64,000 bases of DNA, taken from positions 777,501 through 841,500 of the forward strand of contig NZ_CP083374.1 in the NCBI RefSeq assembly GCF_017488845.2, in the 5' to 3' direction. Shown here one piece after another: positions 17,672 to 26,582 of this stretch (position 1 is the first letter of the stretch; each line of letters opens with the position of its first letter). Made by a program: the position numbers and the translations under genes. Source of the DNA: Ensifer canadensis (GTDB taxonomy: Bacteria > Pseudomonadota > Alphaproteobacteria > Rhizobiales > Rhizobiaceae). The notes under the pieces are model-generated. The model saw nothing but the letters and a program-made list of their open reading frames with translations, had not been told where the DNA came from and ran no database searches.

Positions 17672-18289
17672 ATGCGAACGTTCGATTCTTGGATTTCAAT
17701 TTCTGGCACCATCTTTTCTGCGGTGGCGGCGATCGCCGCTAGTGCAGCGCTCTATCACAGCTCTCAACAGGTGAGCCTGGCGAGAGAAGCGTTAAAGTCG
17801 AACGATCGCAATCAGGCGTTCGTTACCTATCTTAACGAGGTAGGGGCCTTCTGTGAGAGCCTGGATTTCAGCCAAGGTCAAAACGAACTCGAATGGAGTA
17901 CATTCAAGAACGGCGCGCGGGTTAAAGTGTTCGCAAGTTACCGCTTCAATATGCTGGTAAAAAAAAGTAATGCCGCGATCTTGCTGGAAGCCTCCCGAAA
18001 AAAATATCGTGCAATTCAAGATGCCGGCATCAGCCTACAAGTCTGGCTCGACGACGGTGACTACGATGCCATATTTCGCGCGATGGATGGCCTGCATCGC
18101 GAATATTTAAGAAGGCTCCAGGCTACGGCAGCCGCCGGCGACCCCCAGAAGTATTTCGAATTGGCTGCGCTTTGTTACGGCATGCGGGACGCACTAATCG
18201 GGTGGTACAAACAATGCGAAACTCCTTTGTCGGAACGGATTCCGACGCTTTCGGATGTCACGGTTATCGTGCGCCCTGGTGCCATCTGA
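17672..18289 (+). CDS. Hypothetical protein with one N-terminal membrane segment
   Basis: A 205-residue protein starting MRTFDSWISISGTIFSAVAA with a GGGGGGA ribosome site just upstream. One hydrophobic segment (about residues 8-28) is followed by a coiled-coil-prone stretch (QQVSLAREALKSNDRN) and a mostly helical cytoplasmic or periplasmic domain. I recognise no family. Proteins with this plan, one membrane helix plus a helical domain, are common cargo in defence islands, but nothing here proves a role. Base composition is lower in GC than the catabolic genes. Confidence 0.65.
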   Translation: MRTFDSWISISGTIFSAVAAIAASAALYHSSQQVSLAREALKSNDRNQAFVTYLNEVGAFCESLDFSQGQNELEWSTFKNGARVKVFASYRFNMLVKKSNAAILLEASRKKYRAIQDAGISLQVWLDDGDYDAIFRAMDGLHREYLRRLQATAAAGDPQKYFELAALCYGMRDALIGWYKQCETPLSERIPTLSDVTVIVRPGAI

Positions 18290-18412
18290 TGCCCTCACGA
18301 GACCATCGGGCTGAAATAAGAGCGTATGAAATCTCCTGCGGTGCCCCAGCTCTCCCAGTCGAACGCGCCTTTTTCATTCTCACTCATGACCGCCCCCTAA
18401 GCAGTGTAAGTT

Positions 18413-18661
18413 TTATTTGCGAAATCCGGCCCAAAGCGAATCTATTAAATTAGATATCAGGGTTAGTTTCAGTGTAAACGCATCTCTGGCATAAGAATCT
18501 CCGCCGCGCATGAAAAATACTTCGTAAACTTTGCCCACAATATACAAAAACGCTAACCACAGTACTATAATTATGCTGTACTGACTAACGCATAGCGCAG
18601 CTACAATTCCTATTAATACCAAGCGATATAGCAATATGTGGGAGCGTATTAGATCTAACAT
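18413..18661 (-). CDS. Small AT-rich two-pass membrane protein (uncertain)
   Basis: An 82-residue frame with two hydrophobic segments (LLYRLVLIGIVAALCVS and SIIIVLWLAFLYIVGKVY) and a basic C-terminus. GGAACAG lies seven bases before the ATG. The DNA is clearly more AT-rich than its surroundings, as expected of a recently acquired gene. No family recognised. Confidence 0.45.
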   Translation of the reverse strand: MLDLIRSHILLYRLVLIGIVAALCVSQYSIIIVLWLAFLYIVGKVYEVFFMRGGDSYARDAFTLKLTLISNLIDSLWAGFRK

Positions 18662-19795
18662 TTCTGTTCCGTTTCAAATTCACGCACCGTTCTGGCCAGA
18701 CGTTAGAAAAAGCGCTTCCAGGTTAGGTGTTATCGTCAGATTTGGTATTACGAGTAGCGGTAAAGTTGCAATAGGATAAAAAACCCAACTGCGTGAATGG
18801 ATTACTTAAAAGTCAGTTCCTTACGAAACAAATGTCCACTCCTTACTGCGCTCTATCGCCGAAGCGTTGCTGAGCCCGCAAGCTGGCAGTCTTCGAACCG
18901 CCTGCCCTGGATTGCAAGTCCACCGCCTCTCCGACTGCTGCGTTTGGCTCTCGGCCATTCGGCGCGCGACGTGGGGACGCTACCTATTAAGGCCGGATGC
19001 TCCTCGCGCGATTTAATCCGGGTTGGACGGTGGTCAGCGCTCCGGCGTTCGTCATCACCAAGCCTTGGGATGGCAGGGCTAAGTCCAAATAGTGTTCAGC
19101 TCGCATCGTTTGGCCGCCGAGGAAATCTCGCCAGTTGGAGATGGTGTCAGCGATCTGCACATTCCCTACGACTCCCTACGGGATTTGTTACCGAAACCCG
19201 TGACAACATGGTGGCGACAAAGGGACTCGGGAACAAGGCCGCGAAACAGATCGCTGCTCAATGGAGCGATAACAATGCTGAGAAGTTCCACAAATTGGAG
19301 CTTGCCATTATAACGCGTCTCTTTCATTGCCCTTCTTGAACGTTGATGTGGTCGTGTTCCCGGAGTTCGCTCGCTACCTGGCCTCGACGAGCACGAAGCG
19401 ATGGATTAGCTATCGCGAGGAGCTTCTTTCACCGATCCGGACGTTGCGGTATCTGCACATTCCGGACGATACATTATGCGATCTTTTTGGCCCAAAAGGT
19501 GAACATCACAGCAACACGCGGTGCAACGCTCGTGGGAGCACGAATCTGTCCGCCCCTAAGGCGACGTCCACGCTTAGGTCTGTGGACGGCAGCATTGCGC
19601 CCCCCCATGTCAGACGTTCAGAGGATAGGTGTTTGATCCTGATAGCTGTCGTTCGTCTGACCTGCCATTCATCCAGCGGCGATTAGAGCCTCGGCGGTTC
19701 TGAGGCAGTGCGAAATTGATAAACACACTTGTCTTGATCGTGCCCTCAATGCAACTATAGATGGCGGCAATTGGCCGCTCGACAGTCGGGTAGAA
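18662..19795. other. Decayed spacer with a tRNA-like piece and a repeated coding fragment
   Basis: No intact gene is seen in 1.1 kb. On the minus strand 18882-18938 has a tRNA-like arm with loop CTTGCAA closed by TGGA/TCCA, then GGTTCGAAG, without matching outer stems. On the plus strand the peptide SPVGDGVSDLHIPYDSLRDL (from 19127) is echoed by SPIRTLRYLHIPDDTLCDLF (from 19430), suggesting two degenerate copies of one coding sequence. Several unrelated frames of 60-180 codons look like chance readings. Confidence 0.45.
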
Positions 19796-21604
19796 ATGAT
19801 GCGAGTAGCTCGAATTGTGATTCAGAATTTTCGTACGTTCGCGTCACTCGACGTGAATGTCGCGGATGATCTGTGCTGCATCATCGGAGAAAACAATACT
19901 GGCAAGACCGCGATCCTTCGCGCAATCCAGATTTGTCTAGACAATATGCTGCCATCGAGTTTCCGGTCGCTGCTGCGCGAGGACATCCACTCGGCGATCG
20001 ATATCGCCGAGCCAAGCCAGGTTCTGATCGGAATTGAGCTGACTGGGTTCGAGGGGCGGGTGAACGAAGAGGCGCTGGTCAGTACCTGGAAGACGGCTCC
20101 GGACCGCGCGCGTATATTCTACCGCTTCCGCCCGCGCCCAATTGTCCGGGAGCAGCTTGCAAGTGGCGACATTGCACCCGGGGCGTTGACCCTTGAGGAC
20201 TATCAGTGGGAAATCCGCGGTGGCGGTGATCCTGCGATCGACCTTACGGACATTGCCTGGAATGACGAGGGGATCGGCGAGTCCGTGCGCTTCGCCGATC
20301 TGCAGTCTTACCTCCTCGTTCATCTGCCCGCGCTCCGCGATGTTGAGAACGACCTGCGCAATCCCCGCCAGTCACCGCTCATTCGCCTGATCGAGGCGTT
20401 CGAGATCGATGCGGCCGAGCAGGATGCCCTGATTGCAATCCTCGACCAGGCCAATCAGGCAATCGCGAACTCGGCGACTATCGCCGAGATAGCAGGGGCA
20501 ATCGACGCACGGTTCAAGGATGTCTCTGGCCCCGCGTTCGAGATGGACGCCGCGCTCGGCCTGTCCGCCGCGACCTTCCGCGCGATCATCCGCAACCTGA
20601 AAATCATTCTGTCGGATCTGTCACTCACCTCGTTCGAACCCGGCCGCAACGGTCTTGGCATGAACAACATCCTCTACATCGCGATCCTGATGGAATATCT
20701 ACAGCGGCGGATCGCGCTCAACCGCTCGGCCGGCCAGTTGATCCTGATCGAGGAACCCGAAGCGCATCTCCATCCCCAGTTGCAATTCTCGCTGATCGCG
20801 GCACTGCGCGCGATCGGCGTGCAGACCATCCTGACCAGCCACAGCACCCAGGTGACCTCGCAGGTTCCGCTGAGCAGCATTGTATCGCTCACCAAGCGCG
20901 AGGACGCGACCATTGCTGCCGGCAATCTCGCGCTCAATGCGGCGCTGACCGCGCCAGAGATTGCCGATCTCGAACGCTATCTAGACGCAACCAAGAGCGC
21001 ATTGCTTTACGCCCGCAAGGTCATGCTGGTCGAAGGGCCAGCCGAAATGTTCCTGATCCCGGCGCTGATCGAGCAGGTGTACGGCGTGAAGCTCGAGCGG
21101 CTCGGTATCTCGGTTATTGCGATCCACGGCGTCCATTTTGACGTCTATGCCAAGCTGTTCCGCACCGGCTCGCTCGAGAAGAAATGCGCCATCGTGGCCG
21201 ATGCTGACATGAAGCCGTCCGACGCCGAGGACTTCGATCCGGAAACCGACGCCCCCGATCTGGTGGCACTGGAAAGCGACTTTGTGTCCACATTCGCGGG
21301 CGCCACTACTTTCGAACGCGAGTTGGTATCGGTCGGGCGCCTGCCGATGCTGATTGAGACCGTTCGTGCTCTCGACGCGCCGCAGATCCTTGCGCAGATG
21401 GAGAATGGGCTCACAACGCTTGCGCTTGGGGGACTGGGCCTCGCCGAAGAGACGGCGCTACGCGTCGAGCTTGGCCGTATCACGCTCAATACGGCCAAGC
21501 GCTTTGGCAAAGCGCGTTTCGCGCAGATAGCAGCGCGCTACGCTAACCTCGCGACCGATCTGCCGCCCTATATCGAGGAGGCCTATGAGTGGCTCACCGA
21601 ATGA
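19796..21604 (+). CDS. gajA: Gabija GajA: OLD-family ATPase with TOPRIM nuclease domain
   Basis: A 602-residue protein. The N-terminal ABC-type ATPase shows Walker A GENNTGKT near residue 32, the signature region around FEPGRNGLG and Walker B LILIEEPEAHLHPQ near residue 315 followed by LTSHSTQV. The C-terminal TOPRIM domain shows the glutamate in VMLVEGPAE (about residue 413) and the aspartate pair in IVADADMKPSD (about 468). Length and order fit GajA, a sequence-specific DNA nickase held back by nucleotides and released during phage infection. The gene overlaps gajB by four bases. ATG codons at 19796 and 19799 are both possible. Confidence 0.93.
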   Translation: MMRVARIVIQNFRTFASLDVNVADDLCCIIGENNTGKTAILRAIQICLDNMLPSSFRSLLREDIHSAIDIAEPSQVLIGIELTGFEGRVNEEALVSTWKTAPDRARIFYRFRPRPIVREQLASGDIAPGALTLEDYQWEIRGGGDPAIDLTDIAWNDEGIGESVRFADLQSYLLVHLPALRDVENDLRNPRQSPLIRLIEAFEIDAAEQDALIAILDQANQAIANSATIAEIAGAIDARFKDVSGPAFEMDAALGLSAATFRAIIRNLKIILSDLSLTSFEPGRNGLGMNNILYIAILMEYLQRRIALNRSAGQLILIEEPEAHLHPQLQFSLIAALRAIGVQTILTSHSTQVTSQVPLSSIVSLTKREDATIAAGNLALNAALTAPEIADLERYLDATKSALLYARKVMLVEGPAEMFLIPALIEQVYGVKLERLGISVIAIHGVHFDVYAKLFRTGSLEKKCAIVADADMKPSDAEDFDPETDAPDLVALESDFVSTFAGATTFERELVSVGRLPMLIETVRALDAPQILAQMENGLTTLALGGLGLAEETALRVELGRITLNTAKRFGKARFAQIAARYANLATDLPPYIEEAYEWLTE

Positions 21605-23364
21605 TCCGGCTGACACCCGAACAGCGCGAGGCTGTCGAACATGACGGCAATCTGTTGCTGACTGCTTGCCCAGGCAGCGGCAAGACGCGGGTCATCCTCG
21701 CCAAGCTGCTGACGCTGGCCGATCAGGTCGTCGGCACGCCCCAGTTCATCGGTTGCATCACCTATACCAATGCCGCGGTCGATGAGATCGAGGCCAGGTT
21801 GCGCACCTACGGCAACAACGCGATCGCGGACCGCTGTGAAATCTCAACGATCCACGCTTTCTGCCTGCAATTCATTCTGCGTCCCTATAGCTGGCTGATT
21901 CCCGAGGTGCCGGCGTCGTTTCAGGTGCTCTCCCGCGAGAACAGCCTGTTCGAGCAGATCGTGACGGCGGTCGAGGACGCCTTCGGTCGCATGCCCGCCG
22001 GGCAGGTGTTCGAGGACTATGAATCGCTTCGCATCGACGTGAACGGCGAACCCTGCGGCCAGGGTATCGAGTCCGGCATCGTCACCTATGAATCCGCCGC
22101 GCTCTATTGGGAGCGGGTCCGCGCCCACGGATACCTCGATTTCGCGATGATCCTCTATTATTCATGGAAGATTGTCGAACAGCATCCGTTCGTCGGACGC
22201 GGCATCGCGAGCCGCTTTGCCTGGCTGCTGATCGACGAATTCCAGGACACCACAGACATCCAGATCGCCATCTTCGGCGCACTCCAGCATTTCCTCCACA
22301 CCCGCTTCTTTCTCGTCGGTGACCAGAATCAGTCGATCATGCGCTTCGCCGGCGCTCGCCCCGAACTCGCCGAGCAGTTCGGCGATCAGATCGGCGCGCA
22401 CCGCGACACGGCCTTGACTGGCAACTTCCGGTGCGGGCCGGCGATAGTTAGCACTGCATCAACACTGATCCCGACCGTGCCGGCGATGCAGTCGGCGGGC
22501 GATGCAGCCCAGCTCGCGGCGCAAGTGAACTACGTCCATGTCGGCCGGCCGATCGACGCCATCACCGACCATTTCCTGCCCGCCCTGCAGGATGCCGGCA
22601 TCCCGCTCGGCAAGGCCGCTATCCTTGCGCCATGGTGGACGCATCTCATCCCCGTCGCCCGCGCCCTCCGCGAATTGGACGTGCCGATCTTCGGTCCGGG
22701 TGCACGCCCGTATAGACGTCGGCGTCTGCTTGCCGGACTTGCCGAGCAACTCGGAGCCTGCGCCGAGGCCGGCAATTACCTCGGAATCCCGGGTGTCGAG
22801 CGGGCACTGTTTCGGCTCATCGGCGACCTCACCGGGAACTCGCGCTATGACATGTTCAGCTATCAGGGGCGTCGTGTGGCGCTCGGCCTTATCTATCTCG
22901 CTCGCGAACTTGCCGACCAGCATCCCGGCGGCGTCGCTTGGCTGCGCGCCATCGCCCGCGAAGCTGGTGACTATCTCGATTGCGAGGAATGGTTGCCGGG
23001 CGGCGCCAAACAGCCGCTGATCGATTCCGCCGAGGAAATGCTGTCCGACATGCAGGCCAGCAAGGTCGATCTCGCGAATCTGCTGATCTCGGATATGGGC
23101 CTGTTCGCCAATCCCGAGCAGGCGCTCAAGCTGATCACGCTACACAATTCCAAGGGCCGCGAATTCGATGGCGTCGCCCTGATCTGCATGAACAATGGCA
23201 GTATCCCGCATTTCTCGACATCGACGCAGGAGGCGTATGACGAGTCTCGGCGGCTATTCTACGTCGGCCTAACCCGCGCCAGGCGCATCCTCGTTGTGGC
23301 GTCCGACCAGTCTCACTGGAAGAACACTCCGACCCCCTTCATCGCGGAGGCTGGCCTTGAATGA
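21601..23364 (+). CDS. gajB: Gabija GajB: UvrD/Rep-like superfamily 1A helicase
   Basis: A 587-residue helicase starting MIRLTPEQREAVEHDG, the typical Q-motif start of UvrD-like proteins. Walker A is ACPGSGKTR (about residues 21-29), motif Ia CITYTNAAVDEI, motif II LLIDEFQDTTDIQ, motif III VGDQNQSIMRFAGA, motif IV GNFRCG, motif V LHNSKGREFDGV and motif VI YVGLTRARRIL. Its ATG overlaps the gajA stop (ATGA), which is the usual Gabija arrangement. GajB is thought to sense DNA ends and activate GajA. The protein is a little longer than the first described GajB. All motifs look intact, so the system should be functional. Confidence 0.93.
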   Translation: MIRLTPEQREAVEHDGNLLLTACPGSGKTRVILAKLLTLADQVVGTPQFIGCITYTNAAVDEIEARLRTYGNNAIADRCEISTIHAFCLQFILRPYSWLIPEVPASFQVLSRENSLFEQIVTAVEDAFGRMPAGQVFEDYESLRIDVNGEPCGQGIESGIVTYESAALYWERVRAHGYLDFAMILYYSWKIVEQHPFVGRGIASRFAWLLIDEFQDTTDIQIAIFGALQHFLHTRFFLVGDQNQSIMRFAGARPELAEQFGDQIGAHRDTALTGNFRCGPAIVSTASTLIPTVPAMQSAGDAAQLAAQVNYVHVGRPIDAITDHFLPALQDAGIPLGKAAILAPWWTHLIPVARALRELDVPIFGPGARPYRRRRLLAGLAEQLGACAEAGNYLGIPGVERALFRLIGDLTGNSRYDMFSYQGRRVALGLIYLARELADQHPGGVAWLRAIAREAGDYLDCEEWLPGGAKQPLIDSAEEMLSDMQASKVDLANLLISDMGLFANPEQALKLITLHNSKGREFDGVALICMNNGSIPHFSTSTQEAYDESRRLFYVGLTRARRILVVASDQSHWKNTPTPFIAEAGLE

Positions 23365-23700
23365 GACCATGCTTGTTGCGCATCGTTCGACGGCCGGTTG
23401 TGGTCGGTCGCTGAACGGCCGCTTCTTAAAAGTAGGTAGCCAAAGCGGACTATCCGCAACCGGCCCATTTGAGACGCTCGGATCATACTGGCCAGTATCC
23501 GCTCCTACAACGGGAAGCCGGCAACATGCCGCCCGGTCCGGATGTCCTACGCCTTGAATGGATTTGAACCGGCGGATCCGCAAAGGACCCGCAATTTAGC
23601 GTCCTAACTACCTGAGAATTTATGATATATCTCCTTTGTCACATATAGGATCGCCATCCAGCGGCCCGTTTATGAAACGGGTTCACCCGCGATCCAGAAT
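23365..23700. other. Spacer after gajB with repeat copy B and a tRNA-like stretch
   Basis: 23511-23571 is the partner of the repeat at 17448. It runs on into a tRNA-like minus-strand sequence: AGGAC and GTCCT pair around GCTAAATTGCGG, followed by GGTTCAAATCC, but the loop is too long for a real tRNA. A further hairpin, CCCGTTT-ATG-AAACGGG, lies near 23668. No gene is seen. Confidence 0.45.
23511..23571. repeat. Degenerate repeat, copy B (tRNA 3'-end-like)
   Basis: AAGCCGGCAACATGCCGCC, GGATGTC and CGCCTTGAATGGATTTGAACC match copy A at 17448-17516, with a gap of about ten bases. The copy begins 147 bases after the gajB stop. Confidence 0.5.
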
Positions 23701-24627
23701 CTAGTTGCCGCCTCGGCCAGCCGCGCGAATGATCGACGGATGTTCGCCAGTCATCATCGTCGAGAAAATCACCCGCGGTCGGGAAAGCTCCTTGCGGTCT
23801 GCACGTGTTACGTTGCCGTCGATAGCCCTTCGTATATCCTCCGGTATGTTATCGGTCGCGGTAATGGAACGCGTAGGGATGTCGATGATCGGACCCTTAT
23901 CCCTGAGGTTTTCAAAGCGCCGCTCAAGACGTGCGGCGACAACATCTGGATGAAATGCAGGTGCAAAGGGAAAAACGCCCCGTGGTCCGCCGCTGATCTG
24001 AAAGCCAATTGTTCCCCGCGGCGACGGGCCTGACTTCGGAAGAGACACGAACGGCCAACATAGAATGTCGGAGAGCGGCATGAATGATGCGCGCCAGGTT
24101 TCAACCCTCTTTCGTTCCCGTTTGCAGCCACCGGCAACCACCGGTGCGACCTGATGGGCAAACACCAGGTTGATGCCCTCCACAGCAGGCTTGGTGGCAG
24201 ACTTCGCCGATAGAGCTGAACTCGGATGATAGAAAATGTAGAGCGGAAGCGTGGACATGCCGTCTGGCGAGCTGCCGGCGAAAGCCATCAAGGTCTTGGC
24301 TTGCTTTCCCTTATCATGGTCAAGATGGTGATAGTACCAGTATCCACCCTTCGACTTGGCGAACTGGGCGCGCTTCGCCTGCAAGATGATCCGCAGATAC
24401 CGTCCGCCCCGAATGTCCTGTGGAGCGGCGAAGATCCAATCCATATCACCACCGCTAGTCGGCTCGTCGGGAAAATCGACACGTATGCCAAGCGGCTCCA
24501 GACCGATCAGGCTTGCCATTAGAAAATCGGTCACGCTCTCTTCGCGGAAGTTTCGCTTAAGGCCGCGATCCCTTTCGAGCAATTCTGCAACTTTTGGCGG
24601 AAAGGAATGAGCGAGATCGCAAAGCAT
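23701..24627 (-). CDS. Unknown protein, possible PD-(D/E)XK-type nuclease, next to Gabija
   Basis: A 308-residue frame from the ATG at 24627 (MLCDLAHSFPPKVAELLERD); a longer frame begins at 24738, and no ribosome site decides between them. The segment GGDMDWIFAAP followed by YLRIILQAKRAQF has the D...(E/Q)xK spacing of PD-(D/E)XK nucleases, with D61 or D63, Q83 and K85. The rest is unrecognised; from memory it may belong to the DUF6615 group. It is convergent with gajB and divergent from the LexA-controlled polymerase. A role in defence is suggested by position only. Confidence 0.6.
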   Translation of the reverse strand: MLCDLAHSFPPKVAELLERDRGLKRNFREESVTDFLMASLIGLEPLGIRVDFPDEPTSGGDMDWIFAAPQDIRGGRYLRIILQAKRAQFAKSKGGYWYYHHLDHDKGKQAKTLMAFAGSSPDGMSTLPLYIFYHPSSALSAKSATKPAVEGINLVFAHQVAPVVAGGCKRERKRVETWRASFMPLSDILCWPFVSLPKSGPSPRGTIGFQISGGPRGVFPFAPAFHPDVVAARLERRFENLRDKGPIIDIPTRSITATDNIPEDIRRAIDGNVTRADRKELSRPRVIFSTMMTGEHPSIIRAAGRGGN

Positions 24628-24828
24628 ACTGCAAAAATCCAAGCGACAAATTCTTTGGGTGTGTTCAAGGGGCATAGCACACCAAAAGGTGTCGGCACAC
24701 AAACGCAGTGCAAATTCCGCGCCTTTATGGAAGCCCACCTCCTCGCCTTAATAGTCGGTGATCTTAGAGAAATTGTCTTCGGCATCGTCCTTGCCCACGT
24801 CGTGCCAACTCGACGTGTCGATATATAT

Positions 24829-24843
24829 GTTCTTCTTTTGTTC
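24829..24843 (+). promoter_or_regulatory. LexA box (GTTC-N7-GTTC)
   Basis: GTTCTTCTTTTGTTC matches the SOS operator of alphaproteobacteria exactly and lies 48 bases before the dinB start. It predicts LexA repression of the polymerase and induction on DNA damage. Confidence 0.85.
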
Positions 24844-24890
24844 TTTTCATGCTATCGTCTGCGGGATTACACCTCTTCAGGCTTTTCCAG

Positions 24891-25937
24891 ATGTCACGAA
24901 AGATAATTCATATAGACATGGACGCTTTTTATGCGTCAGTGGAGCAACGTGACAATCCGGCGTTGCGCGGCCTTCCGATCGCTGTAGGAGGCTCGGGGGC
25001 GCGCGGTGTTCTAACAACCGCGAGTTATGAAGCGCGCAAGTTCGGTGTCTACTCGGCAATGCCTTCGGTCACCGCAGTTCGCAAGTGCCCAGACCTGATA
25101 CTCGTAAAACCGCGTTTCGAAGTCTATCGCGCCGTGTCACAGCAAATCAGAGAGATTTTCTTTGACTACACGCCGCTTGTTGAACCGCTGTCGCTCGATG
25201 AGGCTTACCTGGATGTTACCGAGAACTTCAAGGGAATGGGGATTGCGACCGAGATAGCTTCCGAGATTCGAGCGAGAATTCTGGCCGTGACCGGCCTGAC
25301 GGCTTCAGCGGGCATATCGTACAACAAGTTTCTCGCAAAAACCGCGAGTGACCTCAACAAACCAAATGGGCAGGCCGTCATCGCGCCCAAAAACGGGCCT
25401 TCATTCATTGAGCGGCTCCCCGTCAAGAAATTCCATGGTGTTGGCCCTGCTACGGCAGAGAAGATGCATAGGCTGGGGATAGAGACCGGCGCGGATCTGA
25501 AAGAGCGACCAGCCGAGTTCCTGACACAGCACTTCGGCAAGGCAGGCGCGTACTTCTATGGCATCGCGCGCGGGCTCGATACCCGGGAAGTGCAGCCTGA
25601 TCGAGAGAGAAAATCGATCGGCGCCGAGGACACGTCTCATGAAGACGTTTTTGAGCTCGAGACTGCACGCGACCAATTGCTTCCACTCGTATCCAAGGTG
25701 TGCCGGTTCTGCAGCAACAACGACACCGGGGGAAAGACCGTAACGCTGAAAGTCAAGTATTCCGACTTTCAGACGATTACCCGCAGCCGAACCTCACCGG
25801 TGGCCAATCGCACCGAGGCTTCTGTCTGGATGGTACTGGAGCCTTTGCTCCAATCCGTATTCCGACAAGAAAGGGTATCCGTCTGCTCGGTGTCAGCCTT
25901 GGAAGCTTGGAGGGAGCAGATCAGAATCCGTAGCTAG
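24891..25937 (+). CDS. dinB: DNA polymerase IV (Y family)
   Basis: A 348-residue translesion polymerase. The palm motif HIDMDAFYASVEQRD (residues 7-21), the steric-gate region and the catalytic pair in SLDEAYLD are intact, followed by the thumb helix-hairpin-helix (FHGVGPATAEKMHRLGI) and the little-finger domain (RKSIGAEDT, VTLKVKYSDFQTITRS). I chose the ATG at 24891 since MSRKIIHIDMDAF is the family N-terminus. The C-terminus lacks a clear clamp-binding motif. A LexA box upstream shows SOS control. It is convergent with the small HTH protein gene. Confidence 0.95.
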   Translation: MSRKIIHIDMDAFYASVEQRDNPALRGLPIAVGGSGARGVLTTASYEARKFGVYSAMPSVTAVRKCPDLILVKPRFEVYRAVSQQIREIFFDYTPLVEPLSLDEAYLDVTENFKGMGIATEIASEIRARILAVTGLTASAGISYNKFLAKTASDLNKPNGQAVIAPKNGPSFIERLPVKKFHGVGPATAEKMHRLGIETGADLKERPAEFLTQHFGKAGAYFYGIARGLDTREVQPDRERKSIGAEDTSHEDVFELETARDQLLPLVSKVCRFCSNNDTGGKTVTLKVKYSDFQTITRSRTSPVANRTEASVWMVLEPLLQSVFRQERVSVCSVSALEAWREQIRIRS

Positions 25938-25960
25938 ATCTTGCTCTCTAGGCAGAGGGC

Positions 25961-26452
25961 TTAAGGCTTGGCACCCAGGTCGTAACCACCAAGCTCTTCG
26001 CTGATCGTGGTCAATCGATCGAGCGCCGCTAGGCGTTTAGCATCACGCGCGGTCTTGAACGCTTCAACATCGTTGGCACGGAGCAGGCGATGCGTTCCGA
26101 CCTTCTCTGCACCAATCTCACCCCGATCGATCAAGCGAACGAGATATTGCCGAGATACAACCAAAATCTCTGCTGCATCTTGGGTAGACAAGAGCTTTTC
26201 ATCGGCAAGCACCGTGACATGTCGTCCCTCGGCCACCAACTGGGCTACGCGGAGCATCACGTCGGAAAGAACACTTGGCAATTCCACTGACTCGCCACTG
26301 ACCAGGACGATTTGTACGGACTCTGGCTGCTTGGTCGAGCGAGAGACGAGCATTTTCGCGAGGCGCGCAGCGGCAGTCCTCTCCAAGGGGAGAACTGTAC
26401 TAGACGACTGTTCCGATATTCCTGAGGAAGGATTGCGATGTGATGTAGCCAC
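25961..26452 (-). CDS. Excisionase-type helix-turn-helix protein, probable orphan antitoxin
   Basis: About 163 residues. The C-terminal half carries an excisionase-like winged helix: LLSTQDAAEILVVSRQYLVRLIDRGEIG then HRLLRANDVEAF. The N-terminal part (RTAAARLAKMLVSR...VQIVLVSGESVELP) is typical of antitoxins that pair with PIN toxins. No toxin gene follows; the polymerase lies there in convergent orientation, so it may be an orphan. The GTG at 26452 is my choice; the frame stays open upstream to 26575 and no ribosome site decides. Confidence 0.65.
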   Translation of the reverse strand: MATSHRNPSSGISEQSSSTVLPLERTAAARLAKMLVSRSTKQPESVQIVLVSGESVELPSVLSDVMLRVAQLVAEGRHVTVLADEKLLSTQDAAEILVVSRQYLVRLIDRGEIGAEKVGTHRLLRANDVEAFKTARDAKRLAALDRLTTISEELGGYDLGAKP

Positions 26453-26582
26453 GGGCGCAATAGGACTGGACGCAAGCCGGCAGACGCAGCCGACACTTTG
26501 CGTGAGGTTATGGATGAAGCATTCCCCGAGGCGATGGTCGAAGGGTAGGACGAACTTGAACCAGCGATGACGCAACTACAGC

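Noticed and set aside
16771..17742. Long 323-codon plus-strand frame
   Set aside because: It crosses a terminator, a hairpin and an IS30 relic, has low-complexity Ala/Arg/Ser composition, and contains transposase similarity only over a short part. It is a chance reading.
23575..23645. Functional tRNA after gajB
   Set aside because: The arm AGGAC/GTCCT encloses a loop far longer than seven bases, and neither the T stem nor an acceptor stem is complementary.
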